64,000 nucleotides of DNA, from the NCBI GenBank assembly GCA_937906975.1, contig CALCUN010000027.1, forward strand, positions 1 to 64,000, given 5' to 3'. The translations under genes and the position numbers were made by a program. Each line of letters starts with the position of its first letter. Position 1 is the first letter of the stretch. The notes under the pieces are model-generated. The model was not told where the DNA came from. It worked only from the letters and a program-made list of their open reading frames with translations, and did not search any database. Source of the DNA: an uncultured Bacteroidales bacterium. GTDB lineage: Bacteria > Bacteroidota > Bacteroidia > Bacteroidales > P3. This document shows positions 1 through 6,669 of the stretch, in pieces.

Positions 1-218
1 CTCTTGTGAGTTCTGAACTCAAACTGTTCACGGCTGTCCTTATACTTGTGAACCGCACGAAGGATAGTAACTACTTCCTTATCTGTGGGAAGGGGTATAG
101 GACCGGAAACCTTAGCGCCGTTTCTCTTTGCAGCTTCTACGATCTTTTCTGCAGCCTGATCGATGAGAGTGTGATCGTAAGCCTTGAGTCTGATTCTGAT
201 TTTTTCCTGTGATGCCAT
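1..218 (-). CDS. rpsJ: 30S ribosomal protein S10, 3' end cut by window edge
   Basis: S10 is a protein of the 30S head and also, as NusE, a partner of NusB in antitermination. The visible 72 codons begin [16 protein letters not shown] and contain the conserved segments GPIPLPT and [11 protein letters not shown]; roughly 30 C-terminal residues lie beyond position 1. A perfect AGGAGG (227-232) stands 8 nt before the ATG. It follows rpsF by 25 bp, which is not the usual place for rpsJ (normally first gene of the S10 operon). Residue choice and the strong Shine-Dalgarno look like Clostridia, unlike the Bacteroidota genes that fill the rest of the window. Confidence 0.93.
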   Translation of the reverse strand, partial: MASQEKIRIRLKAYDHTLIDQAAEKIVEAAKRNGAKVSGPIPLPTDKEVVTILRAVHKYKDSREQFEFRTHK

Positions 219-243
219 TTTTTCTGCCTCCTTTTATGCTTAA

Positions 244-600
244 TTATGCCTCAGTTGCTTCTGCAACCTCAGCGGATTCAACAGCTGCTTCTGCAACTGC
301 CTCAGCCTTCGCTGCCTTCTCACACTTGACGGTAGTCATGTAACGGAGAACACCCTCGGTGATTCCGAATACACGGTCAAGCTCAGCAGGGAAATCTACA
401 CCGGCTTCATATGTGTAGAGCACATAGTAACCGTCTGTTTCGTAGTTGATGGGATAAGCAAGCTTACGAGTACCCCATTCATCTACAGCCTCCATTGTGC
501 CGTTAGCTTCAATAAGAGCCTTGAACTTTTCAACGAGCTCCTTTGCCTTTTCTTCACCGTTCTTAAGTGAGAATACTGCTACGGTTTCATACTTTGCCAT
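244..600 (-). CDS. rpsF: 30S ribosomal protein S6
   Basis: S6 binds S18 on the 30S platform. The 118-residue product starts MAKYETVAVFSLKNGEEKA and shows the S6 ferredoxin-like core (RKLAYPIN, GYYVLYTYEA, RVFGITEGVLRYMTT). It ends in an Ala/Glu-rich tail of about 25 residues, common in clostridial S6. The ATG is fixed by AGGAGG at 610-615. Its neighbour is rpsJ rather than the expected ssb-rpsR. Sequence style, ribosome site and upstream sigma-A promoter point to a Firmicutes source, so this gene is probably foreign to the rest of the contig. Confidence 0.95.
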   Translation of the reverse strand: MAKYETVAVFSLKNGEEKAKELVEKFKALIEANGTMEAVDEWGTRKLAYPINYETDGYYVLYTYEAGVDFPAELDRVFGITEGVLRYMTTVKCEKAAKAEAVAEAAVESAEVAEATEA

Positions 601-623
601 TTAGATGCACCTCCTTCTGGACA

Positions 624-646
624 TTGGCCCCTTTGTTTCGGGGCAA
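624..646 (-). promoter_or_regulatory. hairpin in rpsF leader, possible S6:S18 autoregulatory site
   Basis: On the minus strand the leader holds GCCCC, an 8-nt loop and GGGGC (640-644 pairing 627-631), extended by TTG/CAA with a bulged C. Clostridial and other rpsF leaders are known to carry an S6:S18-binding stem-loop; the position fits, but I cannot confirm the motif by eye. Confidence 0.4.
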
Positions 647-675
647 GGATAGTTGTAACTTCATACAACTGCGAT

Positions 676-704
676 ATTATAACAGATAAAAAACTGCTTG
701 TCAA
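676..704 (-). promoter_or_regulatory. consensus sigma-70/sigma-A promoter of rpsF
   Basis: Read on the minus strand: TTGACA (704-699), a 17-nt spacer, and TATAAT (681-676). Both boxes are perfect. This promoter class is typical of Firmicutes and Proteobacteria; Bacteroidota primary sigma factors use TAnnTTTG instead, as seen elsewhere in this window. Confidence 0.85.
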
Positions 705-734
705 CAGCTTTTTTGTAAAAACCTGACAAGCAGT
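693..734 (-). terminator. rho-independent terminator overlapping the rpsF -35 box
   Basis: An 11-bp perfect inverted repeat (ACTGCTTGTCA at 734-724 with TGACAAGCAGT at 703-693, minus strand) with a 20-nt loop is followed by six T. It begins 12 nt after the stop of the upstream U32 gene. The second arm contains part of the TTGACA of the rpsF promoter. Confidence 0.6.
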
Positions 735-745
735 CGTATAAACAA

Positions 746-1936
746 TTATTTAAAGTAAACAGTTGCGTTATGCTCGGGAACGTACTTACCGAGATTGAAA
801 TCTCTTGCAATGAACTCAACTCTGTCTTCATAAACTCCTGTTGTAGGTCCCATAATATAGATGTTATCTCCAACATTTAATTCTCCTGTTTCGATTTTAA
901 TTTCTGCAACAGAGATATTTTTAAAGTAATTAGTAACTGTGCCTATAAAAGTCTTCTTTGTAGTTGCTTGTGAGCCATATTTCTTTGTCCACTCGCCAAC
1001 TCTTTGTCCTAAGTAATAGCCGTCCCAAAATCCTCTATTGTAAACTTTCTTTAAGTCTTCGTTCCATTTTTCTAATTTATCTTCGCTCCATTCTCCATTA
1101 AGCCATGCTTGTGCTGCTTCTTTATATACTCGTGTTACAACTTTGACATATTCTGGGCTTCTGCCTCTTCCCTCAATTTTTAACACTCTTACGCCTGCGT
1201 CAAGCACCTTATCTAAAAAGTTTAAGGTCTTTAAATCTTTTGGAGACATGATATATTGATTGTCAATCATAAGTTCTGTGCCTCCATCTAAGTCTGTAAC
1301 CTTGTAAGGACGGCGACAGAATTGTAAACAAGCGCCTCGGTTTGCCGATTGATTAGCATTGTCTAATGAAATGTAACATTTTCCACTTACTGCCATACAT
1401 AAGGCTCCGTGTACAAAGCATTCTATTTCCAATGTGCGACCACTCGGACCTTTTATGTTGTTTTCTCTTATCCAAGTAGTAATATCCTTTACTTTGTCAA
1501 GCGATAGTTCTCTTGCAGTAACGATTACGTCTGCAAATTGTGAGAAAAATTTCACTGCCTCACGGTTTGTTATGTTGCATTGTGTAGAAAGGTGTACTTC
1601 TAAGTTGATTGAGCGAGCATAACTAATGACTGCCAAGTCTGCTGCTATGACTGCTGAAACTCCACTTTGCTTTGCTGCATTTAAAATCTCCTGCATATAA
1701 CCTAATTCGCTGTCATAGACAATAGTATTTAAGGTTAAATAGGTCTTTACACCATTTTGACTTGCAATGTCTGCAATATTTTTTAAGTCTTCTATCGTAA
1801 AATTATTTGCAGAGCGAGAACGCATATTCAATCCTTCAACTCCAAAATATACACTATCGGCTCCTGCTTCTATTGCTGCATAAAGAGCTTCGTAAGAGCC
1901 CACTGGGGACATTATTTCTACTTTATTCTTTGTCAT
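746..1936 (-). CDS. U32 family peptidase-like protein (RNA hydroxylation type)
   Basis: A 396-residue member of peptidase family U32. Relatives such as TrhP/YegQ and RlhA are needed for hydroxylation of tRNA or rRNA bases rather than for bulk proteolysis. The TIM-barrel start (EIMSPVGSYEALYAAIEAGA) and the family signature ECFVHGALCMAVSGKCY followed by GACLQFCRRPY are present, giving the cysteine set thought to bind an Fe-S cluster. It has no Shine-Dalgarno, and TAAATTTG at 1956-1963 supplies a Bacteroidota -7 box, so this gene belongs to the main organism. The last ~25 residues do not match the ending I remember for Bacteroidales homologues, so the change to the Firmicutes-like segment could fall as early as about position 850. 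Confidence 0.88.
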   Translation of the reverse strand: MTKNKVEIMSPVGSYEALYAAIEAGADSVYFGVEGLNMRSRSANNFTIEDLKNIADIASQNGVKTYLTLNTIVYDSELGYMQEILNAAKQSGVSAVIAADLAVISYARSINLEVHLSTQCNITNREAVKFFSQFADVIVTARELSLDKVKDITTWIRENNIKGPSGRTLEIECFVHGALCMAVSGKCYISLDNANQSANRGACLQFCRRPYKVTDLDGGTELMIDNQYIMSPKDLKTLNFLDKVLDAGVRVLKIEGRGRSPEYVKVVTRVYKEAAQAWLNGEWSEDKLEKWNEDLKKVYNRGFWDGYYLGQRVGEWTKKYGSQATTKKTFIGTVTNYFKNISVAEIKIETGELNVGDNIYIMGPTTGVYEDRVEFIARDFNLGKYVPEHNATVYFK

Positions 1937-1955
1937 AATTTCATATAATATTTTG

Positions 1956-1963
1956 CAAATTTA
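1956..1963 (-). promoter_or_regulatory. -7 box (TAAATTTG) for the U32 gene
   Basis: TAnnTTTG match 20 nt before the ATG. No clear -33 TTTG at the usual distance. Confidence 0.45.
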
Positions 1964-1980
1964 CAAAAAGAAAATTATCT

Positions 1981-2069
1981 CTTTGATTTAGAAAATTTTT
2001 TCTTTGCTTTTTTTATTTTTTTCTTTGCTTTTTTTCAAAAAAGCAAAGACTTTTTTTTCTTTATCTTTG
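1981..2069. repeat. 21-bp periodic CTTTG array, 5 cores
   Basis: Cores CTTTG at 1981, 2002, 2023, 2065 and CAAAG at 2044 are spaced exactly 21 bp, separated by 16-nt spacers that are almost only A and T. It fills the divergent region between the U32 gene and the ECF sigma operon. Cores 3 and 4 form a 13-bp perfect hairpin with a 2-nt loop (2022-2049). The last core lies inside the TATCTTTG -7 box of the sigma gene. The first unit differs at one base from the unit at 23061. Confidence 0.75.
2062..2069 (+). promoter_or_regulatory. -7 box (TATCTTTG) for the ECF sigma operon
   Basis: TAnnTTTG match about 50 nt before the chosen ATG at 2121, overlapping the last core of the 21-bp array. No convincing -33 element. 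Confidence 0.5.
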
Positions 2070-2120
2070 TGTAACATTTTTCTAAGTAAAACGACTACTT
2101 TACAAAGCACAATTTTTAAA

Positions 2121-2606
2121 ATGAAGATTGAAGAATTTAAAAAAATAATTACTACTTATCAACCTAAATTACACGCTTTTGCAAATTCTATTCTAAGAAA
2201 TGATTTTGCAAGTGAGGATATTGTGCAGGAGGTTTTTTGTTTTCTTTGGGAAAAACGAGAAAAAATAAATACTATTGATAATATTGAGGCTTTTCTTGTA
2301 CACATTTGCAAATGTAAGTGTGTGGATTATTTAAGAAAAACAAAAAAAGAAGTCTTGGAAGAGGAAATTATGAATTTGAATTATGAAGAATTTAATGAAG
2401 ATAGTGAAGAAAGATATAATAGACTCCTTAAACTAATAAATCAACTTCCCGAAAACCAACAAGAGTTATTGCGTCAAAAATATTTTAACAATAAAAGAAT
2501 AAGAGAAATTTCAAAAGAAACAGGAATGAGTGAGGGAAATATTCGCACAACACTTTCTCGTGCTTACACAAGATTAAGAGATTTAATAACGAAAACAAAA
2601 ATCTAA
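2121..2606 (+). CDS. ECF-type RNA polymerase sigma factor
   Basis: A 161-residue extracytoplasmic-function sigma factor. Region 2 (FASEDIVQEVFCFLWEKR and ICKCKCVDYLRK) binds core polymerase and the -10 region; region 4 (LPENQQELLRQKYF, then a helix-turn-helix SKETGMSEGNIRTTLSRA) reads the -35 region. The open frame extends upstream to 2004, but that stretch is only translated 21-bp A/T repeat and lies over the promoter, so I start at ATG 2121. Downstream genes follow at 3 and 13 bp and look like an anti-sigma-like membrane protein and an outer-membrane protein, a usual cell-envelope stress arrangement. Confidence 0.9.
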   Translation: MKIEEFKKIITTYQPKLHAFANSILRNDFASEDIVQEVFCFLWEKREKINTIDNIEAFLVHICKCKCVDYLRKTKKEVLEEEIMNLNYEEFNEDSEERYNRLLKLINQLPENQQELLRQKYFNNKRIREISKETGMSEGNIRTTLSRAYTRLRDLITKTKI

Positions 2607-2609
2607 GTT

Positions 2610-3182
2610 ATGAAAAAAGAAGATAAAGAATTGATTGAGTTGTTTGCTTCTATAAAACAACATCAAAAAAATATTGAAAGACAAGAAAAGATTTTTTCTG
2701 CAATAGAAGAAAAAGCAAAACAAAGTAAGAGGAAAAAAACTATTGTGTTTTGGTCGTCTATTTCTTCAATTGCTGCTTGTTTTTGTATAGTTTGGTTTAC
2801 TTATTCTCCTATTGACAATAGCGAAACTATTATCGAAAATAAGCCTATTGCAAAAAATATTGTTGAAAAAAAGCAAGAGACAATTCCTGCAAAGAAAAGC
2901 GAGCCTATTGTAAGAGAAAAAAAGAAAATTACGCCAATTGAAATCCCTCAAACAATAGAAGAAGAAATTATTATTGAACAAGATAGCACGATTATTGAGC
3001 CTGAGCCAAAGCAAGAGGTGATTGAGGAGGAAGAAAAGGTGATTGAGCCAGAGATTGTAAGGATTGAAACCGATAAATTGATTTGCTATAAAGAGGAAAA
3101 AAAGAATAACCTTAAATTTTCTTGGAATTATAAAAGGGAAGAAAAGAAAGAATTATTTTTAATAGATTTTTCAAAAAGATAA
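2610..3182 (+). CDS. single-pass membrane protein, likely anti-sigma factor
   Basis: 190 residues. A charged cytoplasmic N-terminus (residues 1-45, rich in K, E, Q) is followed by one membrane helix (about 46-66, TIVFWSSISSIAACFCIVW). The outer domain is built mostly of I, E, K and P with repeated 'IEPE'-like pieces. No zinc-binding anti-sigma motif is visible. Its position 3 bp after an ECF sigma gene and its topology suggest it holds the sigma factor at the membrane; that is inferred from context only. Confidence 0.6.
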   Translation: MKKEDKELIELFASIKQHQKNIERQEKIFSAIEEKAKQSKRKKTIVFWSSISSIAACFCIVWFTYSPIDNSETIIENKPIAKNIVEKKQETIPAKKSEPIVREKKKITPIEIPQTIEEEIIIEQDSTIIEPEPKQEVIEEEEKVIEPEIVRIETDKLICYKEEKKNNLKFSWNYKREEKKELFLIDFSKR

Positions 3183-3195
3183 AACTTAGATTGAT

Positions 3196-4116
3196 ATGAA
3201 AAAGACAACATTATTTAGTTTTTTTATCCTTATTTCAGGGATAATTTTAGCACAAAATGAAAAGATTTATTTGTTTTCTCAACCTATTGAGAAGGATTAC
3301 AACAAATTGACTTTGACTGCAAAAAGCAATCTTAATTTAGTGAGGAGCGAAACAGACGTTTTGGAAATTTCCACAAAGGATAGCAATATTGTTTTGAGTA
3401 ATATATGTGTTTTTGAAGACAAAACACTGACTATAATGACAGATTCCTTACCACAAGATGTTAAAATAACACTTTATTCGTCCAAAGAAGAAGTGTTTTT
3501 GAGTAGTCAATTTGATTCAATCAAAGACACAAGGCAAGAAATTGAGGAAAAAGAAAGTGATATGATAGAATTACGATGGACTTTGTTAAGTTCAACTAAT
3601 TTGAATTTTAATACAAAACAATACAACAGCCCTTACTCTTCTCTAATTAGTCATAATTCTGATTTTATTACCCTTCAATATGTGCATACTACTAAAAAAA
3701 GCAACGATCTTGTTGTCGGTTTAAAATATACTTGGGATTTTAAATATTTAAACAACGATGTAGAATGCCTAAACAATAAATTGCAACTATTATCAAGTGA
3801 TTTGCATCTTCAAAACAATACACAATTTATTGTAGATCGCAATTTACTACTATTTACAAAGTATAGCTTAAAACTAAACAATTATTTTTATTGTAATTTT
3901 GGACTAAAATTTGGAAGAACCTTAAAAAGTTTTCTTTGGGACTTTAATATAACGCCAGAAAACAAACTAAACTTCAACTCAAACAAACTTACAGACTATA
4001 ATCCTTGGAAATTAGAATTATCTTTCGGCTTTAAAGGATTGGATTTCTTCTTTAATATTTTGCCAGAATATAAAAACGACAACACAAGACGCTTTGGAAT
4101 TAGATTCCGCTTTTAA
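3196..4116 (+). CDS. secreted or outer-membrane beta-barrel-like protein
   Basis: 306 residues with a clear Sec signal peptide (MKKTTLFSFFILISGIILAQ). The C-terminal two thirds alternates polar and hydrophobic residues with many aromatic ends and finishes in FGIRFRF, a pattern typical of outer-membrane beta-barrels. I do not recognise a family. Third gene of the sigma operon; convergent with trmN6 with only 10 bp between the stops and no visible terminator. Confidence 0.55.
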   Translation: MKKTTLFSFFILISGIILAQNEKIYLFSQPIEKDYNKLTLTAKSNLNLVRSETDVLEISTKDSNIVLSNICVFEDKTLTIMTDSLPQDVKITLYSSKEEVFLSSQFDSIKDTRQEIEEKESDMIELRWTLLSSTNLNFNTKQYNSPYSSLISHNSDFITLQYVHTTKKSNDLVVGLKYTWDFKYLNNDVECLNNKLQLLSSDLHLQNNTQFIVDRNLLLFTKYSLKLNNYFYCNFGLKFGRTLKSFLWDFNITPENKLNFNSNKLTDYNPWKLELSFGFKGLDFFFNILPEYKNDNTRRFGIRFRF

Positions 4117-4126
4117 TTTTTGAGTT

Positions 4127-4834
4127 TTAAAGCAGAATATCGCTAACGATGTCTTTGTATTGAGAGGAATATTCTCCGTTTTCTTCTCGTATAAAGACAT
4201 TTTTTATTTGTGTTTGCTTTGTTGGAAAAAGCGAATATGTTCTTATGATTCTCTCTATTGGCTTTGAGGGTTTTGAATATATGTTTATTTGAGTTTCAAT
4301 CTTTACTTGTTTTTGCTCAAACAAAGATGTGAGTTCATCGCTCTGCAAGGCGGGAAGTATAACGCATATTTTAGCATCGGGTGTTAGGAGTTGAAGGCTA
4401 CAATCCACAAAGTCTTTAAAAGGGAGCTTGTCGGTGTGGCGTGCAAAGGTGCGTTTGCGTGTGTTTGCCTGCAAAGAGTTTACAAAATATGGGGGATTGG
4501 AGATGATAAAGTCGTATTGTTTGTGATTTTCTGACTTTTGGGCAAAGTCTTGCAAGGAGATATGTTCGGCAATCAGCCTTTCTGACCATTTACTTTTGAG
4601 AAAGTTGTCTTGGGCTTGTTGTATGGATTCTTCATCTACGTCTATGGCTGTGATTTTCGCCTCTTGATTGAATTGTGCCATTGAAAGGCTTATTATTCCA
4701 CAGCCTGTGCCTACTTCAAGTATGCGTTTTTTTGCGTTTCTCGGTGCAAGCGATGAGAGAAGTATGGCATCTGTCCCCACCTTCATTGAAGATGATGTGT
4801 GATTTAATGAAAATTCCTTACAATTAAACTCCAT
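4127..4834 (-). CDS. trmN6: tRNA1(Val) (adenine(37)-N6)-methyltransferase
   Basis: A 235-residue S-adenosylmethionine-dependent N6-adenine methyltransferase of the YfiC/TrmN6 type, which methylates A37 of tRNA-Val. Motif I appears as LEVGTGCGIISLSMA (about residues 40-54), and the catalytic NPPY motif as FIISNPPYF (about 109-117). A -7 box TAAATTTG ends 7 nt before the ATG, so the transcript is probably nearly leaderless. Confidence 0.85.
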   Translation of the reverse strand: MEFNCKEFSLNHTSSSMKVGTDAILLSSLAPRNAKKRILEVGTGCGIISLSMAQFNQEAKITAIDVDEESIQQAQDNFLKSKWSERLIAEHISLQDFAQKSENHKQYDFIISNPPYFVNSLQANTRKRTFARHTDKLPFKDFVDCSLQLLTPDAKICVILPALQSDELTSLFEQKQVKIETQINIYSKPSKPIERIIRTYSLFPTKQTQIKNVFIREENGEYSSQYKDIVSDILL

Positions 4835-4841
4835 AACAAAG

Positions 4842-4849
4842 CAAATTTA
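4842..4849 (-). promoter_or_regulatory. -7 box (TAAATTTG) for trmN6, predicted leaderless mRNA
   Basis: Only 7 nt separate the box from the start codon, which places the expected transcription start at or next to the ATG. Confidence 0.45.
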
Positions 4850-4876
4850 CGAAGTTTTTTGATTGTTTTATGCTTT

Positions 4877-5403
4877 TTATAAATTATTTTTTAAACAGTA
4901 TCCGGGAGGGGGACACTTGCATCCATTTGCATCTCAGGTCCAATTTTATTTACACACAATGCTCCTAAGGCATCATAGTTAGGAATAATTTCTCTATGAC
5001 TTGCCACAATAATTTCGGGCAAAGATTGAATACTTATTTGTTCCATTGTCTTAATTTGTTTGTGAGAATCTAACCATTTAAGCAGTTGGCTACGGCGTTT
5101 TATCAATAGTTGTAGTTGATGTTCTGTTTCTTCTATTTTTTGTGTTAATTGATCAATGCTTGGCATCTGTTCGCCATCTTCTAACAACTCTTTTATTTTT
5201 TCAAGCGTGAATCCCTGTTGTTGCAACCCACGAATGATATTAAGTCGTTGCATTTGATATATGCTATAATAACGATAACCTGTCCATTCGTCCACTTCAT
5301 AGGGTAAAAGCAATCCTTTCTGCTCGTAATAACGCAAAGTCTTCACCGTTACCTGCATCATTTTTGAAAACTCTCCGATTTTTAATTTCGTTTCTTTACT
5401 CAT
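4877..5403 (-). pseudogene. MerR/BmrR-like regulator, frameshifted and 3' truncated
   Basis: The N-terminal MerR winged helix-turn-helix is intact (IGEFSKMMQVTVKTLRYYEQ, then YRYYSIYQMQRLNIIRGL), followed by a dimerisation coiled coil. The C-terminal ligand-binding (GyrI-like) domain begins, then the first reading frame stops at 4891 after GPEMQ plus 11 unrelated residues. In the other frame the DNA continues as NGCKCPPPGYC, which matches the conserved GC-x-C-x-x-PGYCF segment of this family, before a stop at 4877. So a frameshift near 4920 and loss of about 100 C-terminal residues have removed the effector domain. The first-frame ORF is 4891-5403 (170 aa). Any remaining protein could bind DNA but not sense a ligand. 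Confidence 0.75.
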
Positions 5404-5431
5404 TTTCGTACGATTTATCTGCTAGCGAATG

Positions 5432-5464
5432 CAAAGTTAAGACATACTCTTAGGGACGAATCAA
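5432..5464 (-). promoter_or_regulatory. promoter of the MerR remnant (TTG-N22-TAACTTTG)
   Basis: -7 box TAACTTTG at 5439-5432 with TTG at 5464-5462 on the minus strand, spacing 22. Confidence 0.45.
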
Positions 5465-5513
5465 GAAAAAAATGAAAATTCCTTATAAAAAAATTATTTT
5501 TTCGACATTGATG

Positions 5514-6560
5514 TTATTTTTTAACATATCCTGTACTTCTTCCTTTACCTACTTTTTCAATATAACCACTTTCTAATAGTTCGTTAAGAGTTCGCTCAAT
5601 TGTTGTTTGACTAATATCGGGGCAAAGTATGAGAATATCTGATTTCCTCACTATTCCGAGTTTTTTATCAAAGACTGATTTTACTCTATCTGCTTTTGAA
5701 GATTTTGGTTGTTGCAAATGTTCTATTCTGTCTTGGAATTCTTTATATGCTTTCAAAATAATACTTAAATAATATTTTACAAACGCTGTATAATCACTCT
5801 TATTCTCGTGCCAATTGACTGAACTATCATGCAAAGCCTGATAATAAATTTCCTTTGTCTTTTCTATCAACATCTCAATGCTTATATATTTTCCTACAAA
5901 GTAAGACATACGATAAAGTAACAACAATGTAAGTAAACGACTCATACGTCCGTTGCCATCATTAAAAGGGTGAATACATAAAAAATCAAGAATAAACATC
6001 GGTATCAATAATAAAGGATCATATTCTCCCTTTTCAATAGCATTATTAAACTCATTGCAAAGATTTTCCATTGCTTCTGAGGTTTGAAATGCTGACACAG
6101 GAATAAATCTTACTCTTTCTTGCCCATCTTTTCCTGTTTCGGCTATTATATTGTCTGCATTTTTGTATTTTCCTCCACTATCTGTTCCGCTAAAACTATA
6201 CAAATCTCGATGAAGTTGCAAAATATTATTTGGACGTAAGGCAATGTAATAATAATTGTCGTGGATAGTTGCTAATACTTCTCTATATCCAGCTATTTCT
6301 TCTTCACTTCTATTTCTTGGTTCGGTCTTTTTCATTACCAAATCTTCTAATCGTTCATCAGAAGTGTAAATTCCTTCAATTTTATTTGACGATTTGGTGC
6401 TTTGAATTTTGGCAATATCTAATAAAGCAGTCAATACATCTGATTTTGCATCAACATACCTTTCTTGTTTGCCTTTAAATTCGTGTAAAGCCGACAATAT
6501 ATTGACTATATCAGCAGTCAATAACTGTTTTGGTGCATTTTTGTAATCAAATATGTGCAT
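5514..6560 (-). CDS. Fic family protein (AMP-transferase type)
   Basis: 348 residues. The catalytic Fic loop is complete: HPFNDGNGRMSR fits HxFx(D/E)GNGRxxR, so transfer of AMP (or another nucleotide) to a target hydroxyl is expected. An N-terminal helix holds SSNKIEG, matching the (S/T)xxxE(G/N) inhibitory motif, which makes this an autoinhibited class II Fic protein. The C-terminus is a winged helix (ILCPDISQTTIERTLNELLESGYI), so it may also bind DNA. I prefer ATG at 6560 over an upstream TTG at 6578. It has its own -7 box and lies between a decayed regulator and a type III restriction system. Confidence 0.88.
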   Translation of the reverse strand: MHIFDYKNAPKQLLTADIVNILSALHEFKGKQERYVDAKSDVLTALLDIAKIQSTKSSNKIEGIYTSDERLEDLVMKKTEPRNRSEEEIAGYREVLATIHDNYYYIALRPNNILQLHRDLYSFSGTDSGGKYKNADNIIAETGKDGQERVRFIPVSAFQTSEAMENLCNEFNNAIEKGEYDPLLLIPMFILDFLCIHPFNDGNGRMSRLLTLLLLYRMSYFVGKYISIEMLIEKTKEIYYQALHDSSVNWHENKSDYTAFVKYYLSIILKAYKEFQDRIEHLQQPKSSKADRVKSVFDKKLGIVRKSDILILCPDISQTTIERTLNELLESGYIEKVGKGRSTGYVKK

Positions 6561-6582
6561 TACTATTCCGTTTTTCAAACTA

Positions 6583-6590
6583 CAAAATTA
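6583..6590 (-). promoter_or_regulatory. -7 box (TAATTTTG) for the Fic gene
   Basis: TAnnTTTG match 22 nt before the ATG at 6560; no -33 box at canonical spacing. Confidence 0.4.
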
Positions 6591-6626
6591 CTTTATTTTT
6601 GATTATTTTCTGCATCAAAACAAAAA

Positions 6627-6661
6627 AATCTGCATCATTTAAACTAAAAATGATGCAGATT
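6627..6661 (-). terminator. terminator of the res-mod operon
   Basis: 14-bp perfect inverted repeat (6627-6640 with 6648-6661), 7-nt loop, followed on the minus strand by TTTTTGTTTT. Starts 8 nt after the res stop codon. Confidence 0.8.
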
Positions 6662-6669
6662 AGGGAGTT

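Noticed and set aside
2004-2120. N-terminal extension of the ECF sigma factor
   Set aside because: It is translated A/T repeat covering the array and the -7 box; region 2 begins normally after Met at 2121.
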